Positions 35,310-44,367 of a stretch of DNA of 64,000 nucleotides are shown here, in pieces. Location: contig DASSMA010000064.1 of the NCBI GenBank assembly GCA_035689115.1, positions 248,001-312,000 on the forward strand, written 5' to 3'. Position 1 is the first letter of the stretch. The number at the start of each line of letters is the position of its first letter. The notes under the pieces were generated by a model. The model was not told the DNA's origin, searched no databases, and saw only the letters and a program-made list of their open reading frames with translations. Both the position numbers and the translations under genes were made by a program. This stretch comes from JAHFUS01 sp035689115 (GTDB taxonomy: Bacteria; Actinomycetota; Acidimicrobiia; Acidimicrobiales; GCA-2861595).

Positions 35310-36668
35310 ATGGCGCGGCCGAGCGTGCAGCAGGTGGAGGCGCTGGCGCCCGACCGGTCCTCGGTGGCCGCCGCCCGCAAGCTGGCCACCCCGGGCCCCT
35401 GGTCGGGGGCCGGCCACGACGACCGGGCGGCCTGGGGCGCCTGCCGGGGGAGCGGGAAGGCTCCCTACGCGGTGGCCTGCGACACGTGGGGCCCGGGCTA
35501 CCGGTGCAGCTGCCCGAGCCGGAAGTTCCCGTGCAAGCACGCCCTGGCCCTGCTCCTGCTGTGGGCCGAGTCGTCGCCGGCGGTGCCCGGCGGCACGCCG
35601 CCGGCCGACGTGGGTGCGTGGCTGGCGGGCCGGGCGGCGAAGGCGGCGGGGCCCGCCCCGCTGCCCGAACCGGGGGAGGATGTCGCCGACGCCGAGCGGG
35701 CGGGGGCACCGGCGCCGGCGGCGCCGGCCGATCCCGAGGCGGCCGCCGCCCGGGCGGCCCGGCGCTCGGGCCGGATCGCGGCGGGCATGGAGGAGCTGCG
35801 GCGCTGGCTCGGGGATCTCGTCGACCACGGGCTCGGGTGGGCCCAGAGCCAGCCCTACGGCTACTGGGACGCCATGGGCGCCCGCCTGGTGGACGCCCAG
35901 GCGCCCGGGGCGGCGTCGCGGGTGCGCCGACTGGCCGGCGTGGTGCGCAGCGGCGAGGGCTGGCCGGGGCGCCTGCTCGGCCAGGTGGGCCGGCTCAACC
36001 TGCTGGCCGCCGGGTGGGGCCGCCTCGAGGCCCTCCCCGAGCCGGTGCGGGCCGACCTCCGCACGGCCGCCGGCTGGCCGTGGCCGTCGGAGGAGGTCCT
36101 GGCCAGCCGGCGCGAGCGCGACCGCTGGTACGTGCTGGCCCGCGCCGTCACCGAGGAGGAGCGGGTCCGCGCCCAGCGGACCTGGCTGTGGGGCCTCGAC
36201 ACGGGGCGCCTCGGCGTGGTTGTGGACTTCGCCCGGCCGGGCGCCGCCTTCGCGTGGGAGCTGTGGCCCGGCAACGTGCTCGACGCCGAGGTGGCGCGGT
36301 TCCCCGGCAGCGCGCCGCTGCGGGTGCTGGTCGCCGCCCAGCACGGCGAGCCGGCCCCCGGCGGCCCGCCCCCGGCGTGGCCAGACCTGGGCGCGGTGGC
36401 CGCCGCCAGGGGCGCCACCCTTGCCGCCGACCCGTGGTGCGACCGCTGGCCCGTGTCCCTGGCCGGCGCCGTTCCCGACGGGCGACCCGGCCGCTGGACG
36501 GTCCGCGACGAGGGCGGTCGCCGCCTCCCGATGGCCGTGGAGGACGACGCCGCCTGGCGGCTGCTCGCCGTGTCGGCCGGCCACCCGGTCACCCTCGCGG
36601 GGGAGTGGGACGGCGACCGCCTGCGGCCCCTGGGCGCCTGGGCCCACGACCGGATGGTCGTCCTGTGA
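35310..36668 (+). CDS. SWIM zinc finger protein, first gene of a SWIM/DUF5691/AAA/DUF5682/vWA operon
   Basis: 452 residues from ATG 35310; TACGGT (35295-35300) is a plausible -10 box nine bases upstream. The SWIM motif CxCx6CxH is CSCPSRKFPCKH (Cys66, Cys68, Cys75, His77). This treble-clef-like zinc site usually binds nucleic acid or protein. The rest is Ala/Gly/Arg-rich, with a conserved-looking region WLGDLVDHGLGWAQSQPYGYW (about 160-180). In other actinobacteria a SWIM protein of this size heads the same five-gene set. The stop overlaps the next start (GTGA), so the operon is coupled. The molecular role is unknown. Confidence 0.85.
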   Translation: MARPSVQQVEALAPDRSSVAAARKLATPGPWSGAGHDDRAAWGACRGSGKAPYAVACDTWGPGYRCSCPSRKFPCKHALALLLLWAESSPAVPGGTPPADVGAWLAGRAAKAAGPAPLPEPGEDVADAERAGAPAPAAPADPEAAAARAARRSGRIAAGMEELRRWLGDLVDHGLGWAQSQPYGYWDAMGARLVDAQAPGAASRVRRLAGVVRSGEGWPGRLLGQVGRLNLLAAGWGRLEALPEPVRADLRTAAGWPWPSEEVLASRRERDRWYVLARAVTEEERVRAQRTWLWGLDTGRLGVVVDFARPGAAFAWELWPGNVLDAEVARFPGSAPLRVLVAAQHGEPAPGGPPPAWPDLGAVAAARGATLAADPWCDRWPVSLAGAVPDGRPGRWTVRDEGGRRLPMAVEDDAAWRLLAVSAGHPVTLAGEWDGDRLRPLGAWAHDRMVVL

Positions 36669-38146
36669 CGACCGGGTGGGACGACCTGGTGGCGGCCGCC
36701 CTGGTCGGTGCCGGGCGGGCGGCGGTGCCGGCGACCGCCGAGGGCGGCGCCCTGGGCGAGGCGCTGGCCCAGGCCGGCGACCTGCTCGGGATGGCGACCG
36801 TCCTGTCGGCCTACCGGGAGGCGGGCTGGGCCGTCGCCGCCGACGAGGCGGCCGCTCCCGAGCCGGCACCGGACGACAGCCGCCCGCTCCCGAGCAGCCG
36901 GGCGGTGGCGACCCTGCGCACGATCCTCTCCGACCGGTCGCTCGCCGCCCTCCTGCCGGAGTGGCTCGGGCGGGCGTCCGCCGCCGGCCTGCGGCTGCCG
37001 GCCGAGCTGGTCCCGGAGGTGTTCGAGGCGGTGGCCGGCGGCGACCGGCCGGCGGGGGCCGCCCTCGCCGGCCCGGTGGGCGCCTGGCTGGCCCGGCGCA
37101 ACGAGGCGTGGTCGTGGGCCCTGCACATCCCGTCGGGGACCGGCGCCGGCTGGGACGAGCTGGAGCGCCGCTGGTCCGAGGGCTCCGACGAGCGCCGGCG
37201 GGTGGCCTTGGCGGGCCTGCGCCGGCTGGACGCCGACCGGGCCCGCGGCCTGCTCGAGACGACCTGGGTCCACGAGCCGGCGGCGGTGCGCGTCTGGGCC
37301 CTCGACCTGCTGGCCGAGTCGCTCACGCCCGGCGACGAGCCCCTGCTGGAGGCGGCCCTCGACGACCGCCGCAAGGACGTCCGCCGGCGGGCGGCCGGGC
37401 TCCTGGCCCGGCTGCCCGAGAGCCGCCGAGCGGCGCGCCTGGCGGCCCGGGCGGTCCCCTGCGTCCGCGTCGAGGGATGGCCGCGCCGCCGGCTGGTGGT
37501 CGACCGGCCGGCCGAGGTCGACACCGCCGCACGCGACGGCATCGAGCGGGGGAAGGAGTTCCGGCAGCTGGTGGCGGGCTCGCCGCTGGCCGCCTGGGTC
37601 GTGTCTCTCGGCCGGCCCCCCACCGAGCTGGTGGAGCTGGCCCAGTCGGCCGGCGCCGGCGAGCTGCTGGCCGGGTGGGCCGAGGCCGCCGCCGCCCAGC
37701 AGGACCGCGACTGGGCCCGGGCCCTGTGCCGGGCCGGCGCCGTCCCCGAGGGCTGGCCAGCGCTGCTCGCCGTGCTGCCGGAGGCCGAGCGTGGCGCGGT
37801 CGCCGAGGAACGCATCGCCCGTCACGGGCTGCGGGCGAGCATGGGCCTGCTCGTGTCCGGGCCGTCGTGGCCGGCCTCGGTGAGCGGCGCCGTCGCCGGC
37901 GCGCTGGCTGCGCTCGCCGCCCGCAAACCGGACGCCGATGCGGTCGCCGTCGGCGCCAACCTCCGCGCCCTCGCCCTCTGCCTCGACCCCGCCACCGCCC
38001 CGGCCGTCGCCGCCCGCGTGGCCGGAGCGCTGGCGGCCCTGCCGCCCGACGAGGCCGCCGCCGCCCGGGCGGTGTGGGAGCGGCCCCTCGCCGCCTTCGC
38101 CTCACTGGCCCACGTCCGCCACCTGCTCACCGAGGAGCTCCGATGA
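36665..38146 (+). CDS. DUF5691-like helical-repeat protein
   Basis: 493 residues, GTG start overlapping the SWIM gene. It is almost wholly alpha-helical. The central part (WALDLLAESLTPGDEPLLEAAL, then RRKDVRRRAAGLLARLPES) looks like HEAT/ARM repeats, which suggests a scaffold. The assignment to DUF5691 rests on its place between the SWIM and AAA genes and on the N-terminal WDDLVAAALVGAGRA. No catalytic motif is seen. It ends in HVRHLLTEELR, overlapping the ATPase start (ATGA). Confidence 0.75.
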   Translation: MTTGWDDLVAAALVGAGRAAVPATAEGGALGEALAQAGDLLGMATVLSAYREAGWAVAADEAAAPEPAPDDSRPLPSSRAVATLRTILSDRSLAALLPEWLGRASAAGLRLPAELVPEVFEAVAGGDRPAGAALAGPVGAWLARRNEAWSWALHIPSGTGAGWDELERRWSEGSDERRRVALAGLRRLDADRARGLLETTWVHEPAAVRVWALDLLAESLTPGDEPLLEAALDDRRKDVRRRAAGLLARLPESRRAARLAARAVPCVRVEGWPRRRLVVDRPAEVDTAARDGIERGKEFRQLVAGSPLAAWVVSLGRPPTELVELAQSAGAGELLAGWAEAAAAQQDRDWARALCRAGAVPEGWPALLAVLPEAERGAVAEERIARHGLRASMGLLVSGPSWPASVSGAVAGALAALAARKPDADAVAVGANLRALALCLDPATAPAVAARVAGALAALPPDEAAAARAVWERPLAAFASLAHVRHLLTEELR

Positions 38147-39252
38147 CACCGCCCCCCGCCGACCCGCGTGCCGCCCCCGCCGATGTCCTGCGGGCCCACG
38201 CCGAGCAGGAGTTCGCCGCCGAGCTGGCCGCCCTGGAGGCGGCCGACGACCGGCCCCGCCCGCCGCGCTGGCGGCTTTCGCCGTGGGCCGTCACCACCTA
38301 CCTGCTGGGCGGCACCGTCGGCGGGACGCTGGTCACCCCGAAGTACGTGGGGCCCCGCCGGCTGGTCGAGGTCGCCGTCACCACGCTGGCCACCGACCGG
38401 GGCCTGCTCCTCCTCGGCGTCCCGGGCACGGCCAAGACCTGGGTCAGCGAGCACCTGGCGGCAGCCATCTCGGGCGACTCCACGCTGCTGGTGCAGGGCA
38501 CATCGGGCACCGCCGAAGAGGCGATCCGCTACGGGTGGAACTACGCCCGCCTGCTGGCCGAGGGCCCGAGCATGGCCGCCCTCGTGCCGAGCCCGGTGAT
38601 GCGGGCCATGGAGGAGGGGCGCATCGCCCGGCTGGAGGAGCTGACCCGGATCCCCTCCGACGTGCAGGACGCCCTCATCACCATCCTGTCGGAGAAGGTG
38701 CTGCCGATCCCGGAGCTGGGCCGGGAGGTCCAGGCCCGCAAGGGCTTCAACGTGATCGCCACCGCCAACGACCGCGACAAGGGCGTCAACGACCTGTCGT
38801 CGGCCCTGCGCCGGCGGTTCAACACCGTCGTGCTCCCGCTGCCCGCCGACCTGGAGGAGGAGGTGGAGATCGTGCGCCGGCGGGTCGACGAGATGGGCCG
38901 GGCCCTGGAGCTGCCGCCGTCCACCCCGGCCCTCGACGAGATCCGCCGGGTGGTCACGGTGTTCCGGGAGCTGCGGTCGGGGCTCACCGTCGACGGCCGC
39001 ACCAAGGTGAAGTCGCCGTCGTCCACCCTCAGCACGGCCGAGGCCATCTCGGTGGTCACCAGCGGGCTCACGCTGGCCGCCCACTTCGGCGACGGGGAGC
39101 TGCGGGCGCCCGACGTGGCCGCCGGGCTGGTGGGCGCGGTCGTGAAGGACCCCGTGCAGGACCGGCTGGTGTGGCAGGAGTACCTCGAGACGGTGGCGCG
39201 CGAGCGGTCGGGCTGGTCGGATCTCTACGACGCCTGCCGGGAGCTGACCTGA
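38143..39252 (+). CDS. MoxR-like AAA+ ATPase
   Basis: 369 residues. Walker A is GVPGTAKT (92-99). At the Walker B position, where MoxR proteins have a DE pair, the sequence reads RIARLEELTRIPSD (about 160-173), so the first acidic residue is not aspartate. Sensor 1 is in NVIATANDRDKGV (Asn209). The arginine finger is RRRF (223-226). MoxR ATPases work with vWA proteins as chaperones that insert cofactors or remodel complexes. Here the vWA partner is two genes downstream. The altered Walker B should be checked against homologues, as it may be normal for this subfamily. Confidence 0.88.
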   Translation: MTPPPADPRAAPADVLRAHAEQEFAAELAALEAADDRPRPPRWRLSPWAVTTYLLGGTVGGTLVTPKYVGPRRLVEVAVTTLATDRGLLLLGVPGTAKTWVSEHLAAAISGDSTLLVQGTSGTAEEAIRYGWNYARLLAEGPSMAALVPSPVMRAMEEGRIARLEELTRIPSDVQDALITILSEKVLPIPELGREVQARKGFNVIATANDRDKGVNDLSSALRRRFNTVVLPLPADLEEEVEIVRRRVDEMGRALELPPSTPALDEIRRVVTVFRELRSGLTVDGRTKVKSPSSTLSTAEAISVVTSGLTLAAHFGDGELRAPDVAAGLVGAVVKDPVQDRLVWQEYLETVARERSGWSDLYDACRELT

Positions 39253-39256
39253 ACCC

Positions 39257-41446
39257 GTGGCCGTCCGCGTCTTCGGCATCCGGCACCACGGCCCGGGGTC
39301 GGCCCGCGCCCTCGGTGCCGCCCTCGACGAGTGGCGGCCGGACGCCGTGCTGGTGGAGGGGCCGCCGGAGGCGGCGCCCGTCCTGTCCCTCGCCGCCGAC
39401 CCGGCCATGCGGCCGCCGGTGGCGCTCCTCGGCTACGTCCCCGGCCGGCCCGGGCGGGCGGTCTTCTACCCCATGGCGGTCTGGTCGCCCGAATGGGTGG
39501 CGGTGCGCCATGCCCTCGACCACGGCGCGGAGCCGCGGATGATCGACCTGTCCCTCGCCGCCTGGCTGGCCGAGGAGCCGGGCGACGAGGACGAGCGGGA
39601 GGCGACGCCGGTGGACCCGATCGGCCGGCTGGCCGAGGCGGCGGGTTACGACGACCCCGAGCGGTGGTGGGAGGACGTCGTCGAGCACCGGCCGCCGGAG
39701 GAGGGCCCGTGGGACGCCATCGCCGAGGCCATGGCCGTCCTGCGCGCCGACCGCCCGCCGGTGCGGGGGAGGGAGGCGCGGCGGGAGGCGGCCATGCGCC
39801 AGCAGATCAGGGCCGCCGTGAAGGACGGGCGCGAGCGCGTCGCCGTCGTGTGCGGTGCCTGGCACGCCCCTGCCCTCGCCGAGCTGGGCCCCGCCCGCCC
39901 CGACGCCGAGCTCCTGGCCCGCCTGCCGCGGACGAAGGTGGCGGTGACGTGGGTGCCGTGGACCAGCGCCCGGCTGGCCATGGCGAGCGGCTACGGCGCC
40001 GGCGTCCGCTCCCCGGGGTGGTACCAGCACCTGTACGTCACCCCCGACCGACCGGTGGAACGGTGGCTGGCGCGGGTGGCGCGCCTGCTGCGGGCCGAGA
40101 ACCTCGACGCCGCCCCGGCGTCGGTGGTGGAGGCGGTGCGCCTGGCCGAGGCCCTCGCCACCCTGCGGGGCCGCGCCCTGGCCGGCCTGGCCGAGTGCAC
40201 CGACGCCGCCCGGGCGGTGCTGGCCCACGGCTCCGACCTGCCGCTCGCGCTGGTGGAGCGCAAACTCGTGGTGGGCGAGGAACTCGGCCAGGTGCCGCCC
40301 GACACGCCCATGGTGCCGCTGGCCGCCGACCTGGCCGCCCTCCAGCGGCGGCTCCGGCTCAGGCCCGAGCCCACCGAGCGGGTCGTCGACCTCGACCTCC
40401 GCAAGGAGAACGACCTGGCCCGCAGCCACCTGCTGCACCGCCTGGGGCTCCTCGGCGTGCCCTGGGGCAGTTTCCGGCCCGGCCAGGGCACCGGCACGTT
40501 CCGGGAGACCTGGGTGCTGGCGTGGGAGCCGGAGCTGTCGGTGGCGGTCATCGAGGCCGGCGGGTGGGGCACCACCGTGGAGGAGGCAGCCACCGCCCGC
40601 GCCGCCGAGCTGGCGGCCGGCGCACCCACCGTCGGGGCGCTCACGGCGCTCGTGGAGCAGTGCCTGCTGGCCGAGCTGGGCGCCGCCGTGCCGCCCGTCA
40701 TGGACGCCCTGGCGGCCCGGGCGGCCGTCGCCGCCGACACCGGCGAGCTGCTCGACGCCGTCCCGCCCCTCGCCCGGGTCCTCCGCTACGGGAGCGTGCG
40801 GAAGTCCGACGTCTCCGCCCTCGACCGCGTGATCGCCGGCCTGGTCACCCGGGCTGCCGTCGGCATCGGGCCGGCCTGCGCCAGCCTGGACGACGACAGC
40901 GCCGCCGACATGGCCGCCCGGGTCACCGCCATGACCGACGCCCTCGCCACCCTGGGACGGGCCGAGCTGCGCGGCGAGTGGTCCGCCGCCCTGGGCCGCC
41001 TGGTGGACCAGCCGGGCCTGCACGGTGCCGTCGCCGGCCGGGTCGCCCGCCTGCTCTTCGACGCCGGCCGGCTGGCGGCCGCCGACGTGGCCCGCCGGCT
41101 GAGCGCCGCCCTGTCCCTAGGCGAGGAGCCGCGGCAGGGAGCGGCGTGGGTCGAGGGCCTGCTGGCCGGCAGCGGGCTGGTGCTGGTGCACCACCAGTTC
41201 CTGCTGGCGGCGATCGACGAGTGGGTGGCAACGGTGGACGGCGCCGTGTTCGACGACCTGCTGCCGCTGCTGCGCCGGTCGTTCTCGCGCTTCGAGCCGG
41301 GGGAGCGCCACCAGATCGGCCGGGCGGTGCGGCGCCTGGCGCCGGGCGAGCAGGCGCCACCCGACGCGGCCGGGGGCGAGGTCGACCGGCAGCGAGCAGA
41401 GGCGGTGCTCCCCCTCGTGCGCCTCCTGCTGGGCGGCAGGGAATGA
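39257..41446 (+). CDS. DUF5682-like protein
   Basis: 729 residues from GTG, four bases after the ATPase stop. The N-terminus VRVFGIRHHGPGSARAL, then DAVLVEGPPEAAPVL and later VAVVCGAWHAPALAEL, form a GxxH...E-G-P...GxxH pattern. It resembles the TraB/Tiki/EreA group of metal-dependent hydrolases; that link is my inference. The C-terminal half is helical (VIAGLVTRAAVGIGPACASL, then LRRSFSRFEPGERHQIGRAV). It always seems to travel with the SWIM, AAA and vWA genes. If the active-site reading is right, it is the likely effector of the operon. The stop overlaps the vWA start (ATGA). Confidence 0.78.
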   Translation: MAVRVFGIRHHGPGSARALGAALDEWRPDAVLVEGPPEAAPVLSLAADPAMRPPVALLGYVPGRPGRAVFYPMAVWSPEWVAVRHALDHGAEPRMIDLSLAAWLAEEPGDEDEREATPVDPIGRLAEAAGYDDPERWWEDVVEHRPPEEGPWDAIAEAMAVLRADRPPVRGREARREAAMRQQIRAAVKDGRERVAVVCGAWHAPALAELGPARPDAELLARLPRTKVAVTWVPWTSARLAMASGYGAGVRSPGWYQHLYVTPDRPVERWLARVARLLRAENLDAAPASVVEAVRLAEALATLRGRALAGLAECTDAARAVLAHGSDLPLALVERKLVVGEELGQVPPDTPMVPLAADLAALQRRLRLRPEPTERVVDLDLRKENDLARSHLLHRLGLLGVPWGSFRPGQGTGTFRETWVLAWEPELSVAVIEAGGWGTTVEEAATARAAELAAGAPTVGALTALVEQCLLAELGAAVPPVMDALAARAAVAADTGELLDAVPPLARVLRYGSVRKSDVSALDRVIAGLVTRAAVGIGPACASLDDDSAADMAARVTAMTDALATLGRAELRGEWSAALGRLVDQPGLHGAVAGRVARLLFDAGRLAAADVARRLSAALSLGEEPRQGAAWVEGLLAGSGLVLVHHQFLLAAIDEWVATVDGAVFDDLLPLLRRSFSRFEPGERHQIGRAVRRLAPGEQAPPDAAGGEVDRQRAEAVLPLVRLLLGGRE

Positions 41447-42615
41447 CCGAGCGCCTGCGCCGGTGGCGCCTCGTGCTCGGCGGCGACGCCGACGGGACGG
41501 GGATGGCGCTCGACGGCGCCGACGCCGGCCGCGATGCCGTCCTCGACTCGCTGTACGGGGCGGGCGACCGCGGCGGCGCCCAGCCGGCGGCGCCCCGGTC
41601 GGCCGGGCTCGGGGGCTCCGCGCCCCGCGTCGCCCGCTGGCTGGGCGACATCCGCACCTACTTCCCCTCCTCGGTGGTGCGGGTCCTCCAGCAGGACGCC
41701 ATGGACCGCCTCGGGCTCCGCGAACTGCTCCTCGAGCCCGAGCTGCTGGACGCCGTGCAGCCCGACGTGTCGCTCGTCGCCACCCTCGTCTCCCTCGGCA
41801 GCGTCATCCCGGCCCACAGCCGGGAGACGGCTCGGTCGGTGGTGCGCCAGGTCGTCGAGGAGCTGGAGCGCCGCTTCCGGCAGCGCACCGTCGGCGCCGT
41901 GCGCGGTGCGCTCGACCGGGCCACGCGCGTCCGCCGGCCCCGGCCGTCGGACATCGACTGGGACCGCACGATCCGGGCCAACCTGCGGCACTACCAGCCC
42001 GCGTGGAACACCGTGATCCCCGAACGCCTCGTCGGCTTCGCCCGCCGCCACCACGCGGTCGAGCGGGAGGTCGTGCTCTGCGTGGACCAGAGCGGCTCGA
42101 TGGCGTCGTCGGTGGTGTACGCCAGCGTCTTCGCCGCCGTGCTCGGGTCCATGCGGTCGCTGCGCACCAGCGTCGTCGTGTTCGACACGGCCGTGGTCGA
42201 CCTCACCGAGAAGCTGGCCGACCCGGTGGAGCTGCTCTTCGCCACCCAGCTCGGCGGCGGCACCGACATCAACCGGGCGGTGGCCTACTGCCAGGGGCTG
42301 GTCACCCGGCCGGCCGACACCGTGATGGTGCTGCTGAGCGACCTGTTCGAAGGAGGCGACCGCGACGAGCTGGTGCGCCGCCTCGGTGCACTGGTGCACG
42401 CCGGCGTGACGGTGGTGGCGCTCCTCGCCCTCGACGACCGCGGCGCGCCGGCGTACGACCACAACCTGGCCCACGCCCTGGCCGCCCTGGGCATCGTGGC
42501 GTTCGCCTGCACGCCCGACCGGTTCCCCGACCTCATGGCCGCCGCCGTCGAGCGGCGCGACCTTTCCGCGTGGGCGGCCGCCGAGGGGATCGTCACGGCC
42601 GCGCCGGCGTCGTGA
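41443..42615 (+). CDS. vWA-domain protein, partner of the MoxR-like ATPase
   Basis: 390 residues. An N-terminal helical region (1-205) precedes a von Willebrand A domain with a complete MIDAS: DQSGSM (215-220), the Thr in GGGTDINRA (about 266-274) and the Asp in LLSDLFEGGD. It resembles CoxE/MoxR-associated vWA proteins. With the AAA+ ATPase it would form a metal-dependent chaperone pair. It is the last gene of the operon; the next gene is on the other strand four bases beyond its stop. Confidence 0.88.
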   Translation: MTERLRRWRLVLGGDADGTGMALDGADAGRDAVLDSLYGAGDRGGAQPAAPRSAGLGGSAPRVARWLGDIRTYFPSSVVRVLQQDAMDRLGLRELLLEPELLDAVQPDVSLVATLVSLGSVIPAHSRETARSVVRQVVEELERRFRQRTVGAVRGALDRATRVRRPRPSDIDWDRTIRANLRHYQPAWNTVIPERLVGFARRHHAVEREVVLCVDQSGSMASSVVYASVFAAVLGSMRSLRTSVVVFDTAVVDLTEKLADPVELLFATQLGGGTDINRAVAYCQGLVTRPADTVMVLLSDLFEGGDRDELVRRLGALVHAGVTVVALLALDDRGAPAYDHNLAHALAALGIVAFACTPDRFPDLMAAAVERRDLSAWAAAEGIVTAAPAS

Positions 42616-42618
42616 GCG

Positions 42619-43239
42619 TCAGCCGGGCGGCGGGGGCCACATGGGGCGCCCCGCCCACGCCGGCGAGCGCCCGTAGCGGCGCGAGACGCCGAGGGCGGCC
42701 AGGCCCAGCACCGTCATGCCCACCGCACAGCCGAACAGCAGGAGTGCGGGGGCGACCCGGTTCGGATTCGGCGCCAGGAAGAGCGGCTGGGCCGAGCGGG
42801 CGAGCGGGCCGTCGCACGTGAGCAGCCATCCACCCCTGACCTTGGTCACCGTGGCCAGCGGGGCGAGGACCTCCGTGCCGATCCGGCGGTCCCGGAGGCG
42901 GTCCAGCGGCGACACCGTCCACACCCGGTCGCCCGCCTTCGAGCCCGAGGCGGTGGTGACCCGGCAGCCGAGGTCGCCGTCGCGCACGTCGTCACCCTCG
43001 AAGCGGCCGTAGAGGACCTCGCCGCTGCCGAAGGCGGCGGGGGCGGGCAGCCGGGCGGGTGTGCCGGCCGGGACGGCGATCGGGGCGTGGTGGCCCCGGC
43101 CGAACGGCGTGAAGGCCACCACGAGGACCACGGCGGCACCCAGCAGCACCATGACGCCGCCGAAGCGGAACACGAACCGGACGTTGCCCGGCGACCACAT
43201 CGCCGTGCGCAGCGGGGCGCCCCTCCCGGGCGCGGTCAT
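42619..43239 (-). CDS. Membrane protein with an extracytoplasmic domain, unknown function
   Basis: 206 residues from ATG 43239; ATG 43200 (13 residues shorter) is equally possible, as neither has a clear ribosome-binding site. One transmembrane segment lies at about 22-44 and a second near the C-terminus (about 165-188), with a beta-rich domain between (VLYGRFEGDDVRDGDLGCRV, then GWLLTCDGPLARSAQPL). The two-helix, periplasmic-type-domain layout recalls E3-ligase-like GIDE or DUF3592 proteins, but I do not recognise the sequence. A TAGGGT box on the minus strand (43315 to 43310) could be its promoter. Confidence 0.6.
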   Translation of the reverse strand: MTAPGRGAPLRTAMWSPGNVRFVFRFGGVMVLLGAAVVLVVAFTPFGRGHHAPIAVPAGTPARLPAPAAFGSGEVLYGRFEGDDVRDGDLGCRVTTASGSKAGDRVWTVSPLDRLRDRRIGTEVLAPLATVTKVRGGWLLTCDGPLARSAQPLFLAPNPNRVAPALLLFGCAVGMTVLGLAALGVSRRYGRSPAWAGRPMWPPPPG

Positions 43240-43549
43240 CGGGGCGGTGGGGCGGTGCGGCGGCGCTCTGGACCCGTCAATCGCGTGCCTTCCGTCGTGG
43301 CTGCCCGCCACCCTAGGGGCCGTCCGAGGCCGTTTCGGGGCCATTTCGGGGCGGTGCCAAAGGTAATGAGATTCTTCTCCCGACCACAAGAGAGGAAATT
43401 GACGTTTCATCGGAATACTCCGTTTCGTCTGGGCCCAAGGTTGGGTCCGACGTGGGCCCACGAACACTGGACCGGACCCAATTCCGCCCCTACGATCGCC
43501 GCGATTCCACCGAGAGCCCGCCGTGCGGGCGAGGAGGGAAACCCTGTCG
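43240..43549. promoter_or_regulatory. Divergent control region of the Tad operon with TGGGCCCA array
   Basis: 310 bp without a gene. The left third may hold the minus-strand promoter (TAGGGT at 43310-43315). The middle is unusually AT-rich (about 43360-43425). Four related sites follow: TGGGCCCA 43430-43437, TGGGTCCG 43442-43449, TGGGCCCA 43453-43460 and the inverse CGGACCCA 43473-43480. The -10 box TACGAT is at 43491-43496. GAGGAGGG (43531-43538) is the ribosome-binding site of the first gene. The same sites precede the Flp pilin gene and the large pilin-like gene. Confidence 0.7.
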
Positions 43550-44367
43550 GTGTCGACAGATGCGAACGGCGTGCAGGCCTATGTGCTGAGCCCCGCGTCG
43601 CCCGCCGCGCTCGTGCAGGCGGCCGGCGACGGCGTGCGGCCGCTCGCCGCCGAGCGGCCCTTCGCGCTGGCCGAGGCGGTGGCCGGCGACCCGGGCGCCT
43701 TCGTCCTGGTGGTCGGCACCTGGGCCCAGCACCACTTGGTCCGCCGCCAGGCCACGTTCGCCGCCGCCCGCTGGCCCGACCTCCGGGTGGCATGGCGGGC
43801 GGTGCCCGCCGCCACACTGGCTGCCGCCGTCGCCGCCGGCGAGGCCGTCCGGGCCGAGCGCCGTCCGGCCCTGGCCGTCCACCGCTTCGACGTCGAATTC
43901 GAGCGCACCTGGTCCGCGGCGTGGACCCGGTCGGTCGCCGGCCTCCAGGACCCCACGCCCACCCTCCGCCAGCACGCCCGCTCGTGGCTGCCGGGCGCCA
44001 GCTTCCTCGTCACCCACCGGCCGCGCGCCGAGGTGCACACCACCCGCCGCCCGCCGGCCCCTTCCCCCGCCGGTGCCGAGCGCCGGCCCGCCCTCCTCGT
44101 CGCCGGCACCGTCCCCGACCAGGTGGCCGCGGCGGCGGCAGCAGCAGCGGGAGCCACCGCCGTCCACACGGTCCCGGCCGTCGCCGACGCCAGGGCCGTC
44201 TACGGCACCCGCCGGGCGGTGGAGCTGGTCGGGGTGCCGTTCCCGGCCGACGGCTCGTACGTCCCCTTCGGCGCCTGCCCGTCCTGCGGGTCGGCCTGGC
44301 CACGCCGGCATGCCCGTTCTGCCATGCGGCCGCCACCGTCGCCGAGGCCGTGGGACATCGCAGTTGA
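43550..44367 (+). CDS. Tad-operon zinc-ribbon protein, frameshifted near its end
   Basis: About 272 residues from GTG 43550. I do not recognise the family. The body (VQAYVLSPASPAALVQAA onward) reads in one frame up to YVPFGACPSCG at about 44290. That frame then has no stop until 46642 and would run through cpaB out of frame. One frame over, ATPACPFCHAAATVAEAVG ends in TGA at 44365-44367, which overlaps the cpaB TTG in the usual TTGA manner. CPSC and CPFC are the two halves of one zinc ribbon, so a single-base indel near 44290-44300 has split it. This is either a sequencing error or a recent mutation. Confidence 0.65.

Noticed and set aside
43282..43290. ATT start with a GGAAGG site for the minus-strand membrane protein
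   Set aside because: ATT starts are extremely rare; ATG 43239 or 43200 is preferred although their ribosome-binding sites are poor.
44285..44305. Programmed ribosomal frameshift in the zinc-ribbon gene
   Set aside because: No slippery heptamer or downstream pseudoknot is evident; a simple indel explains the data better.
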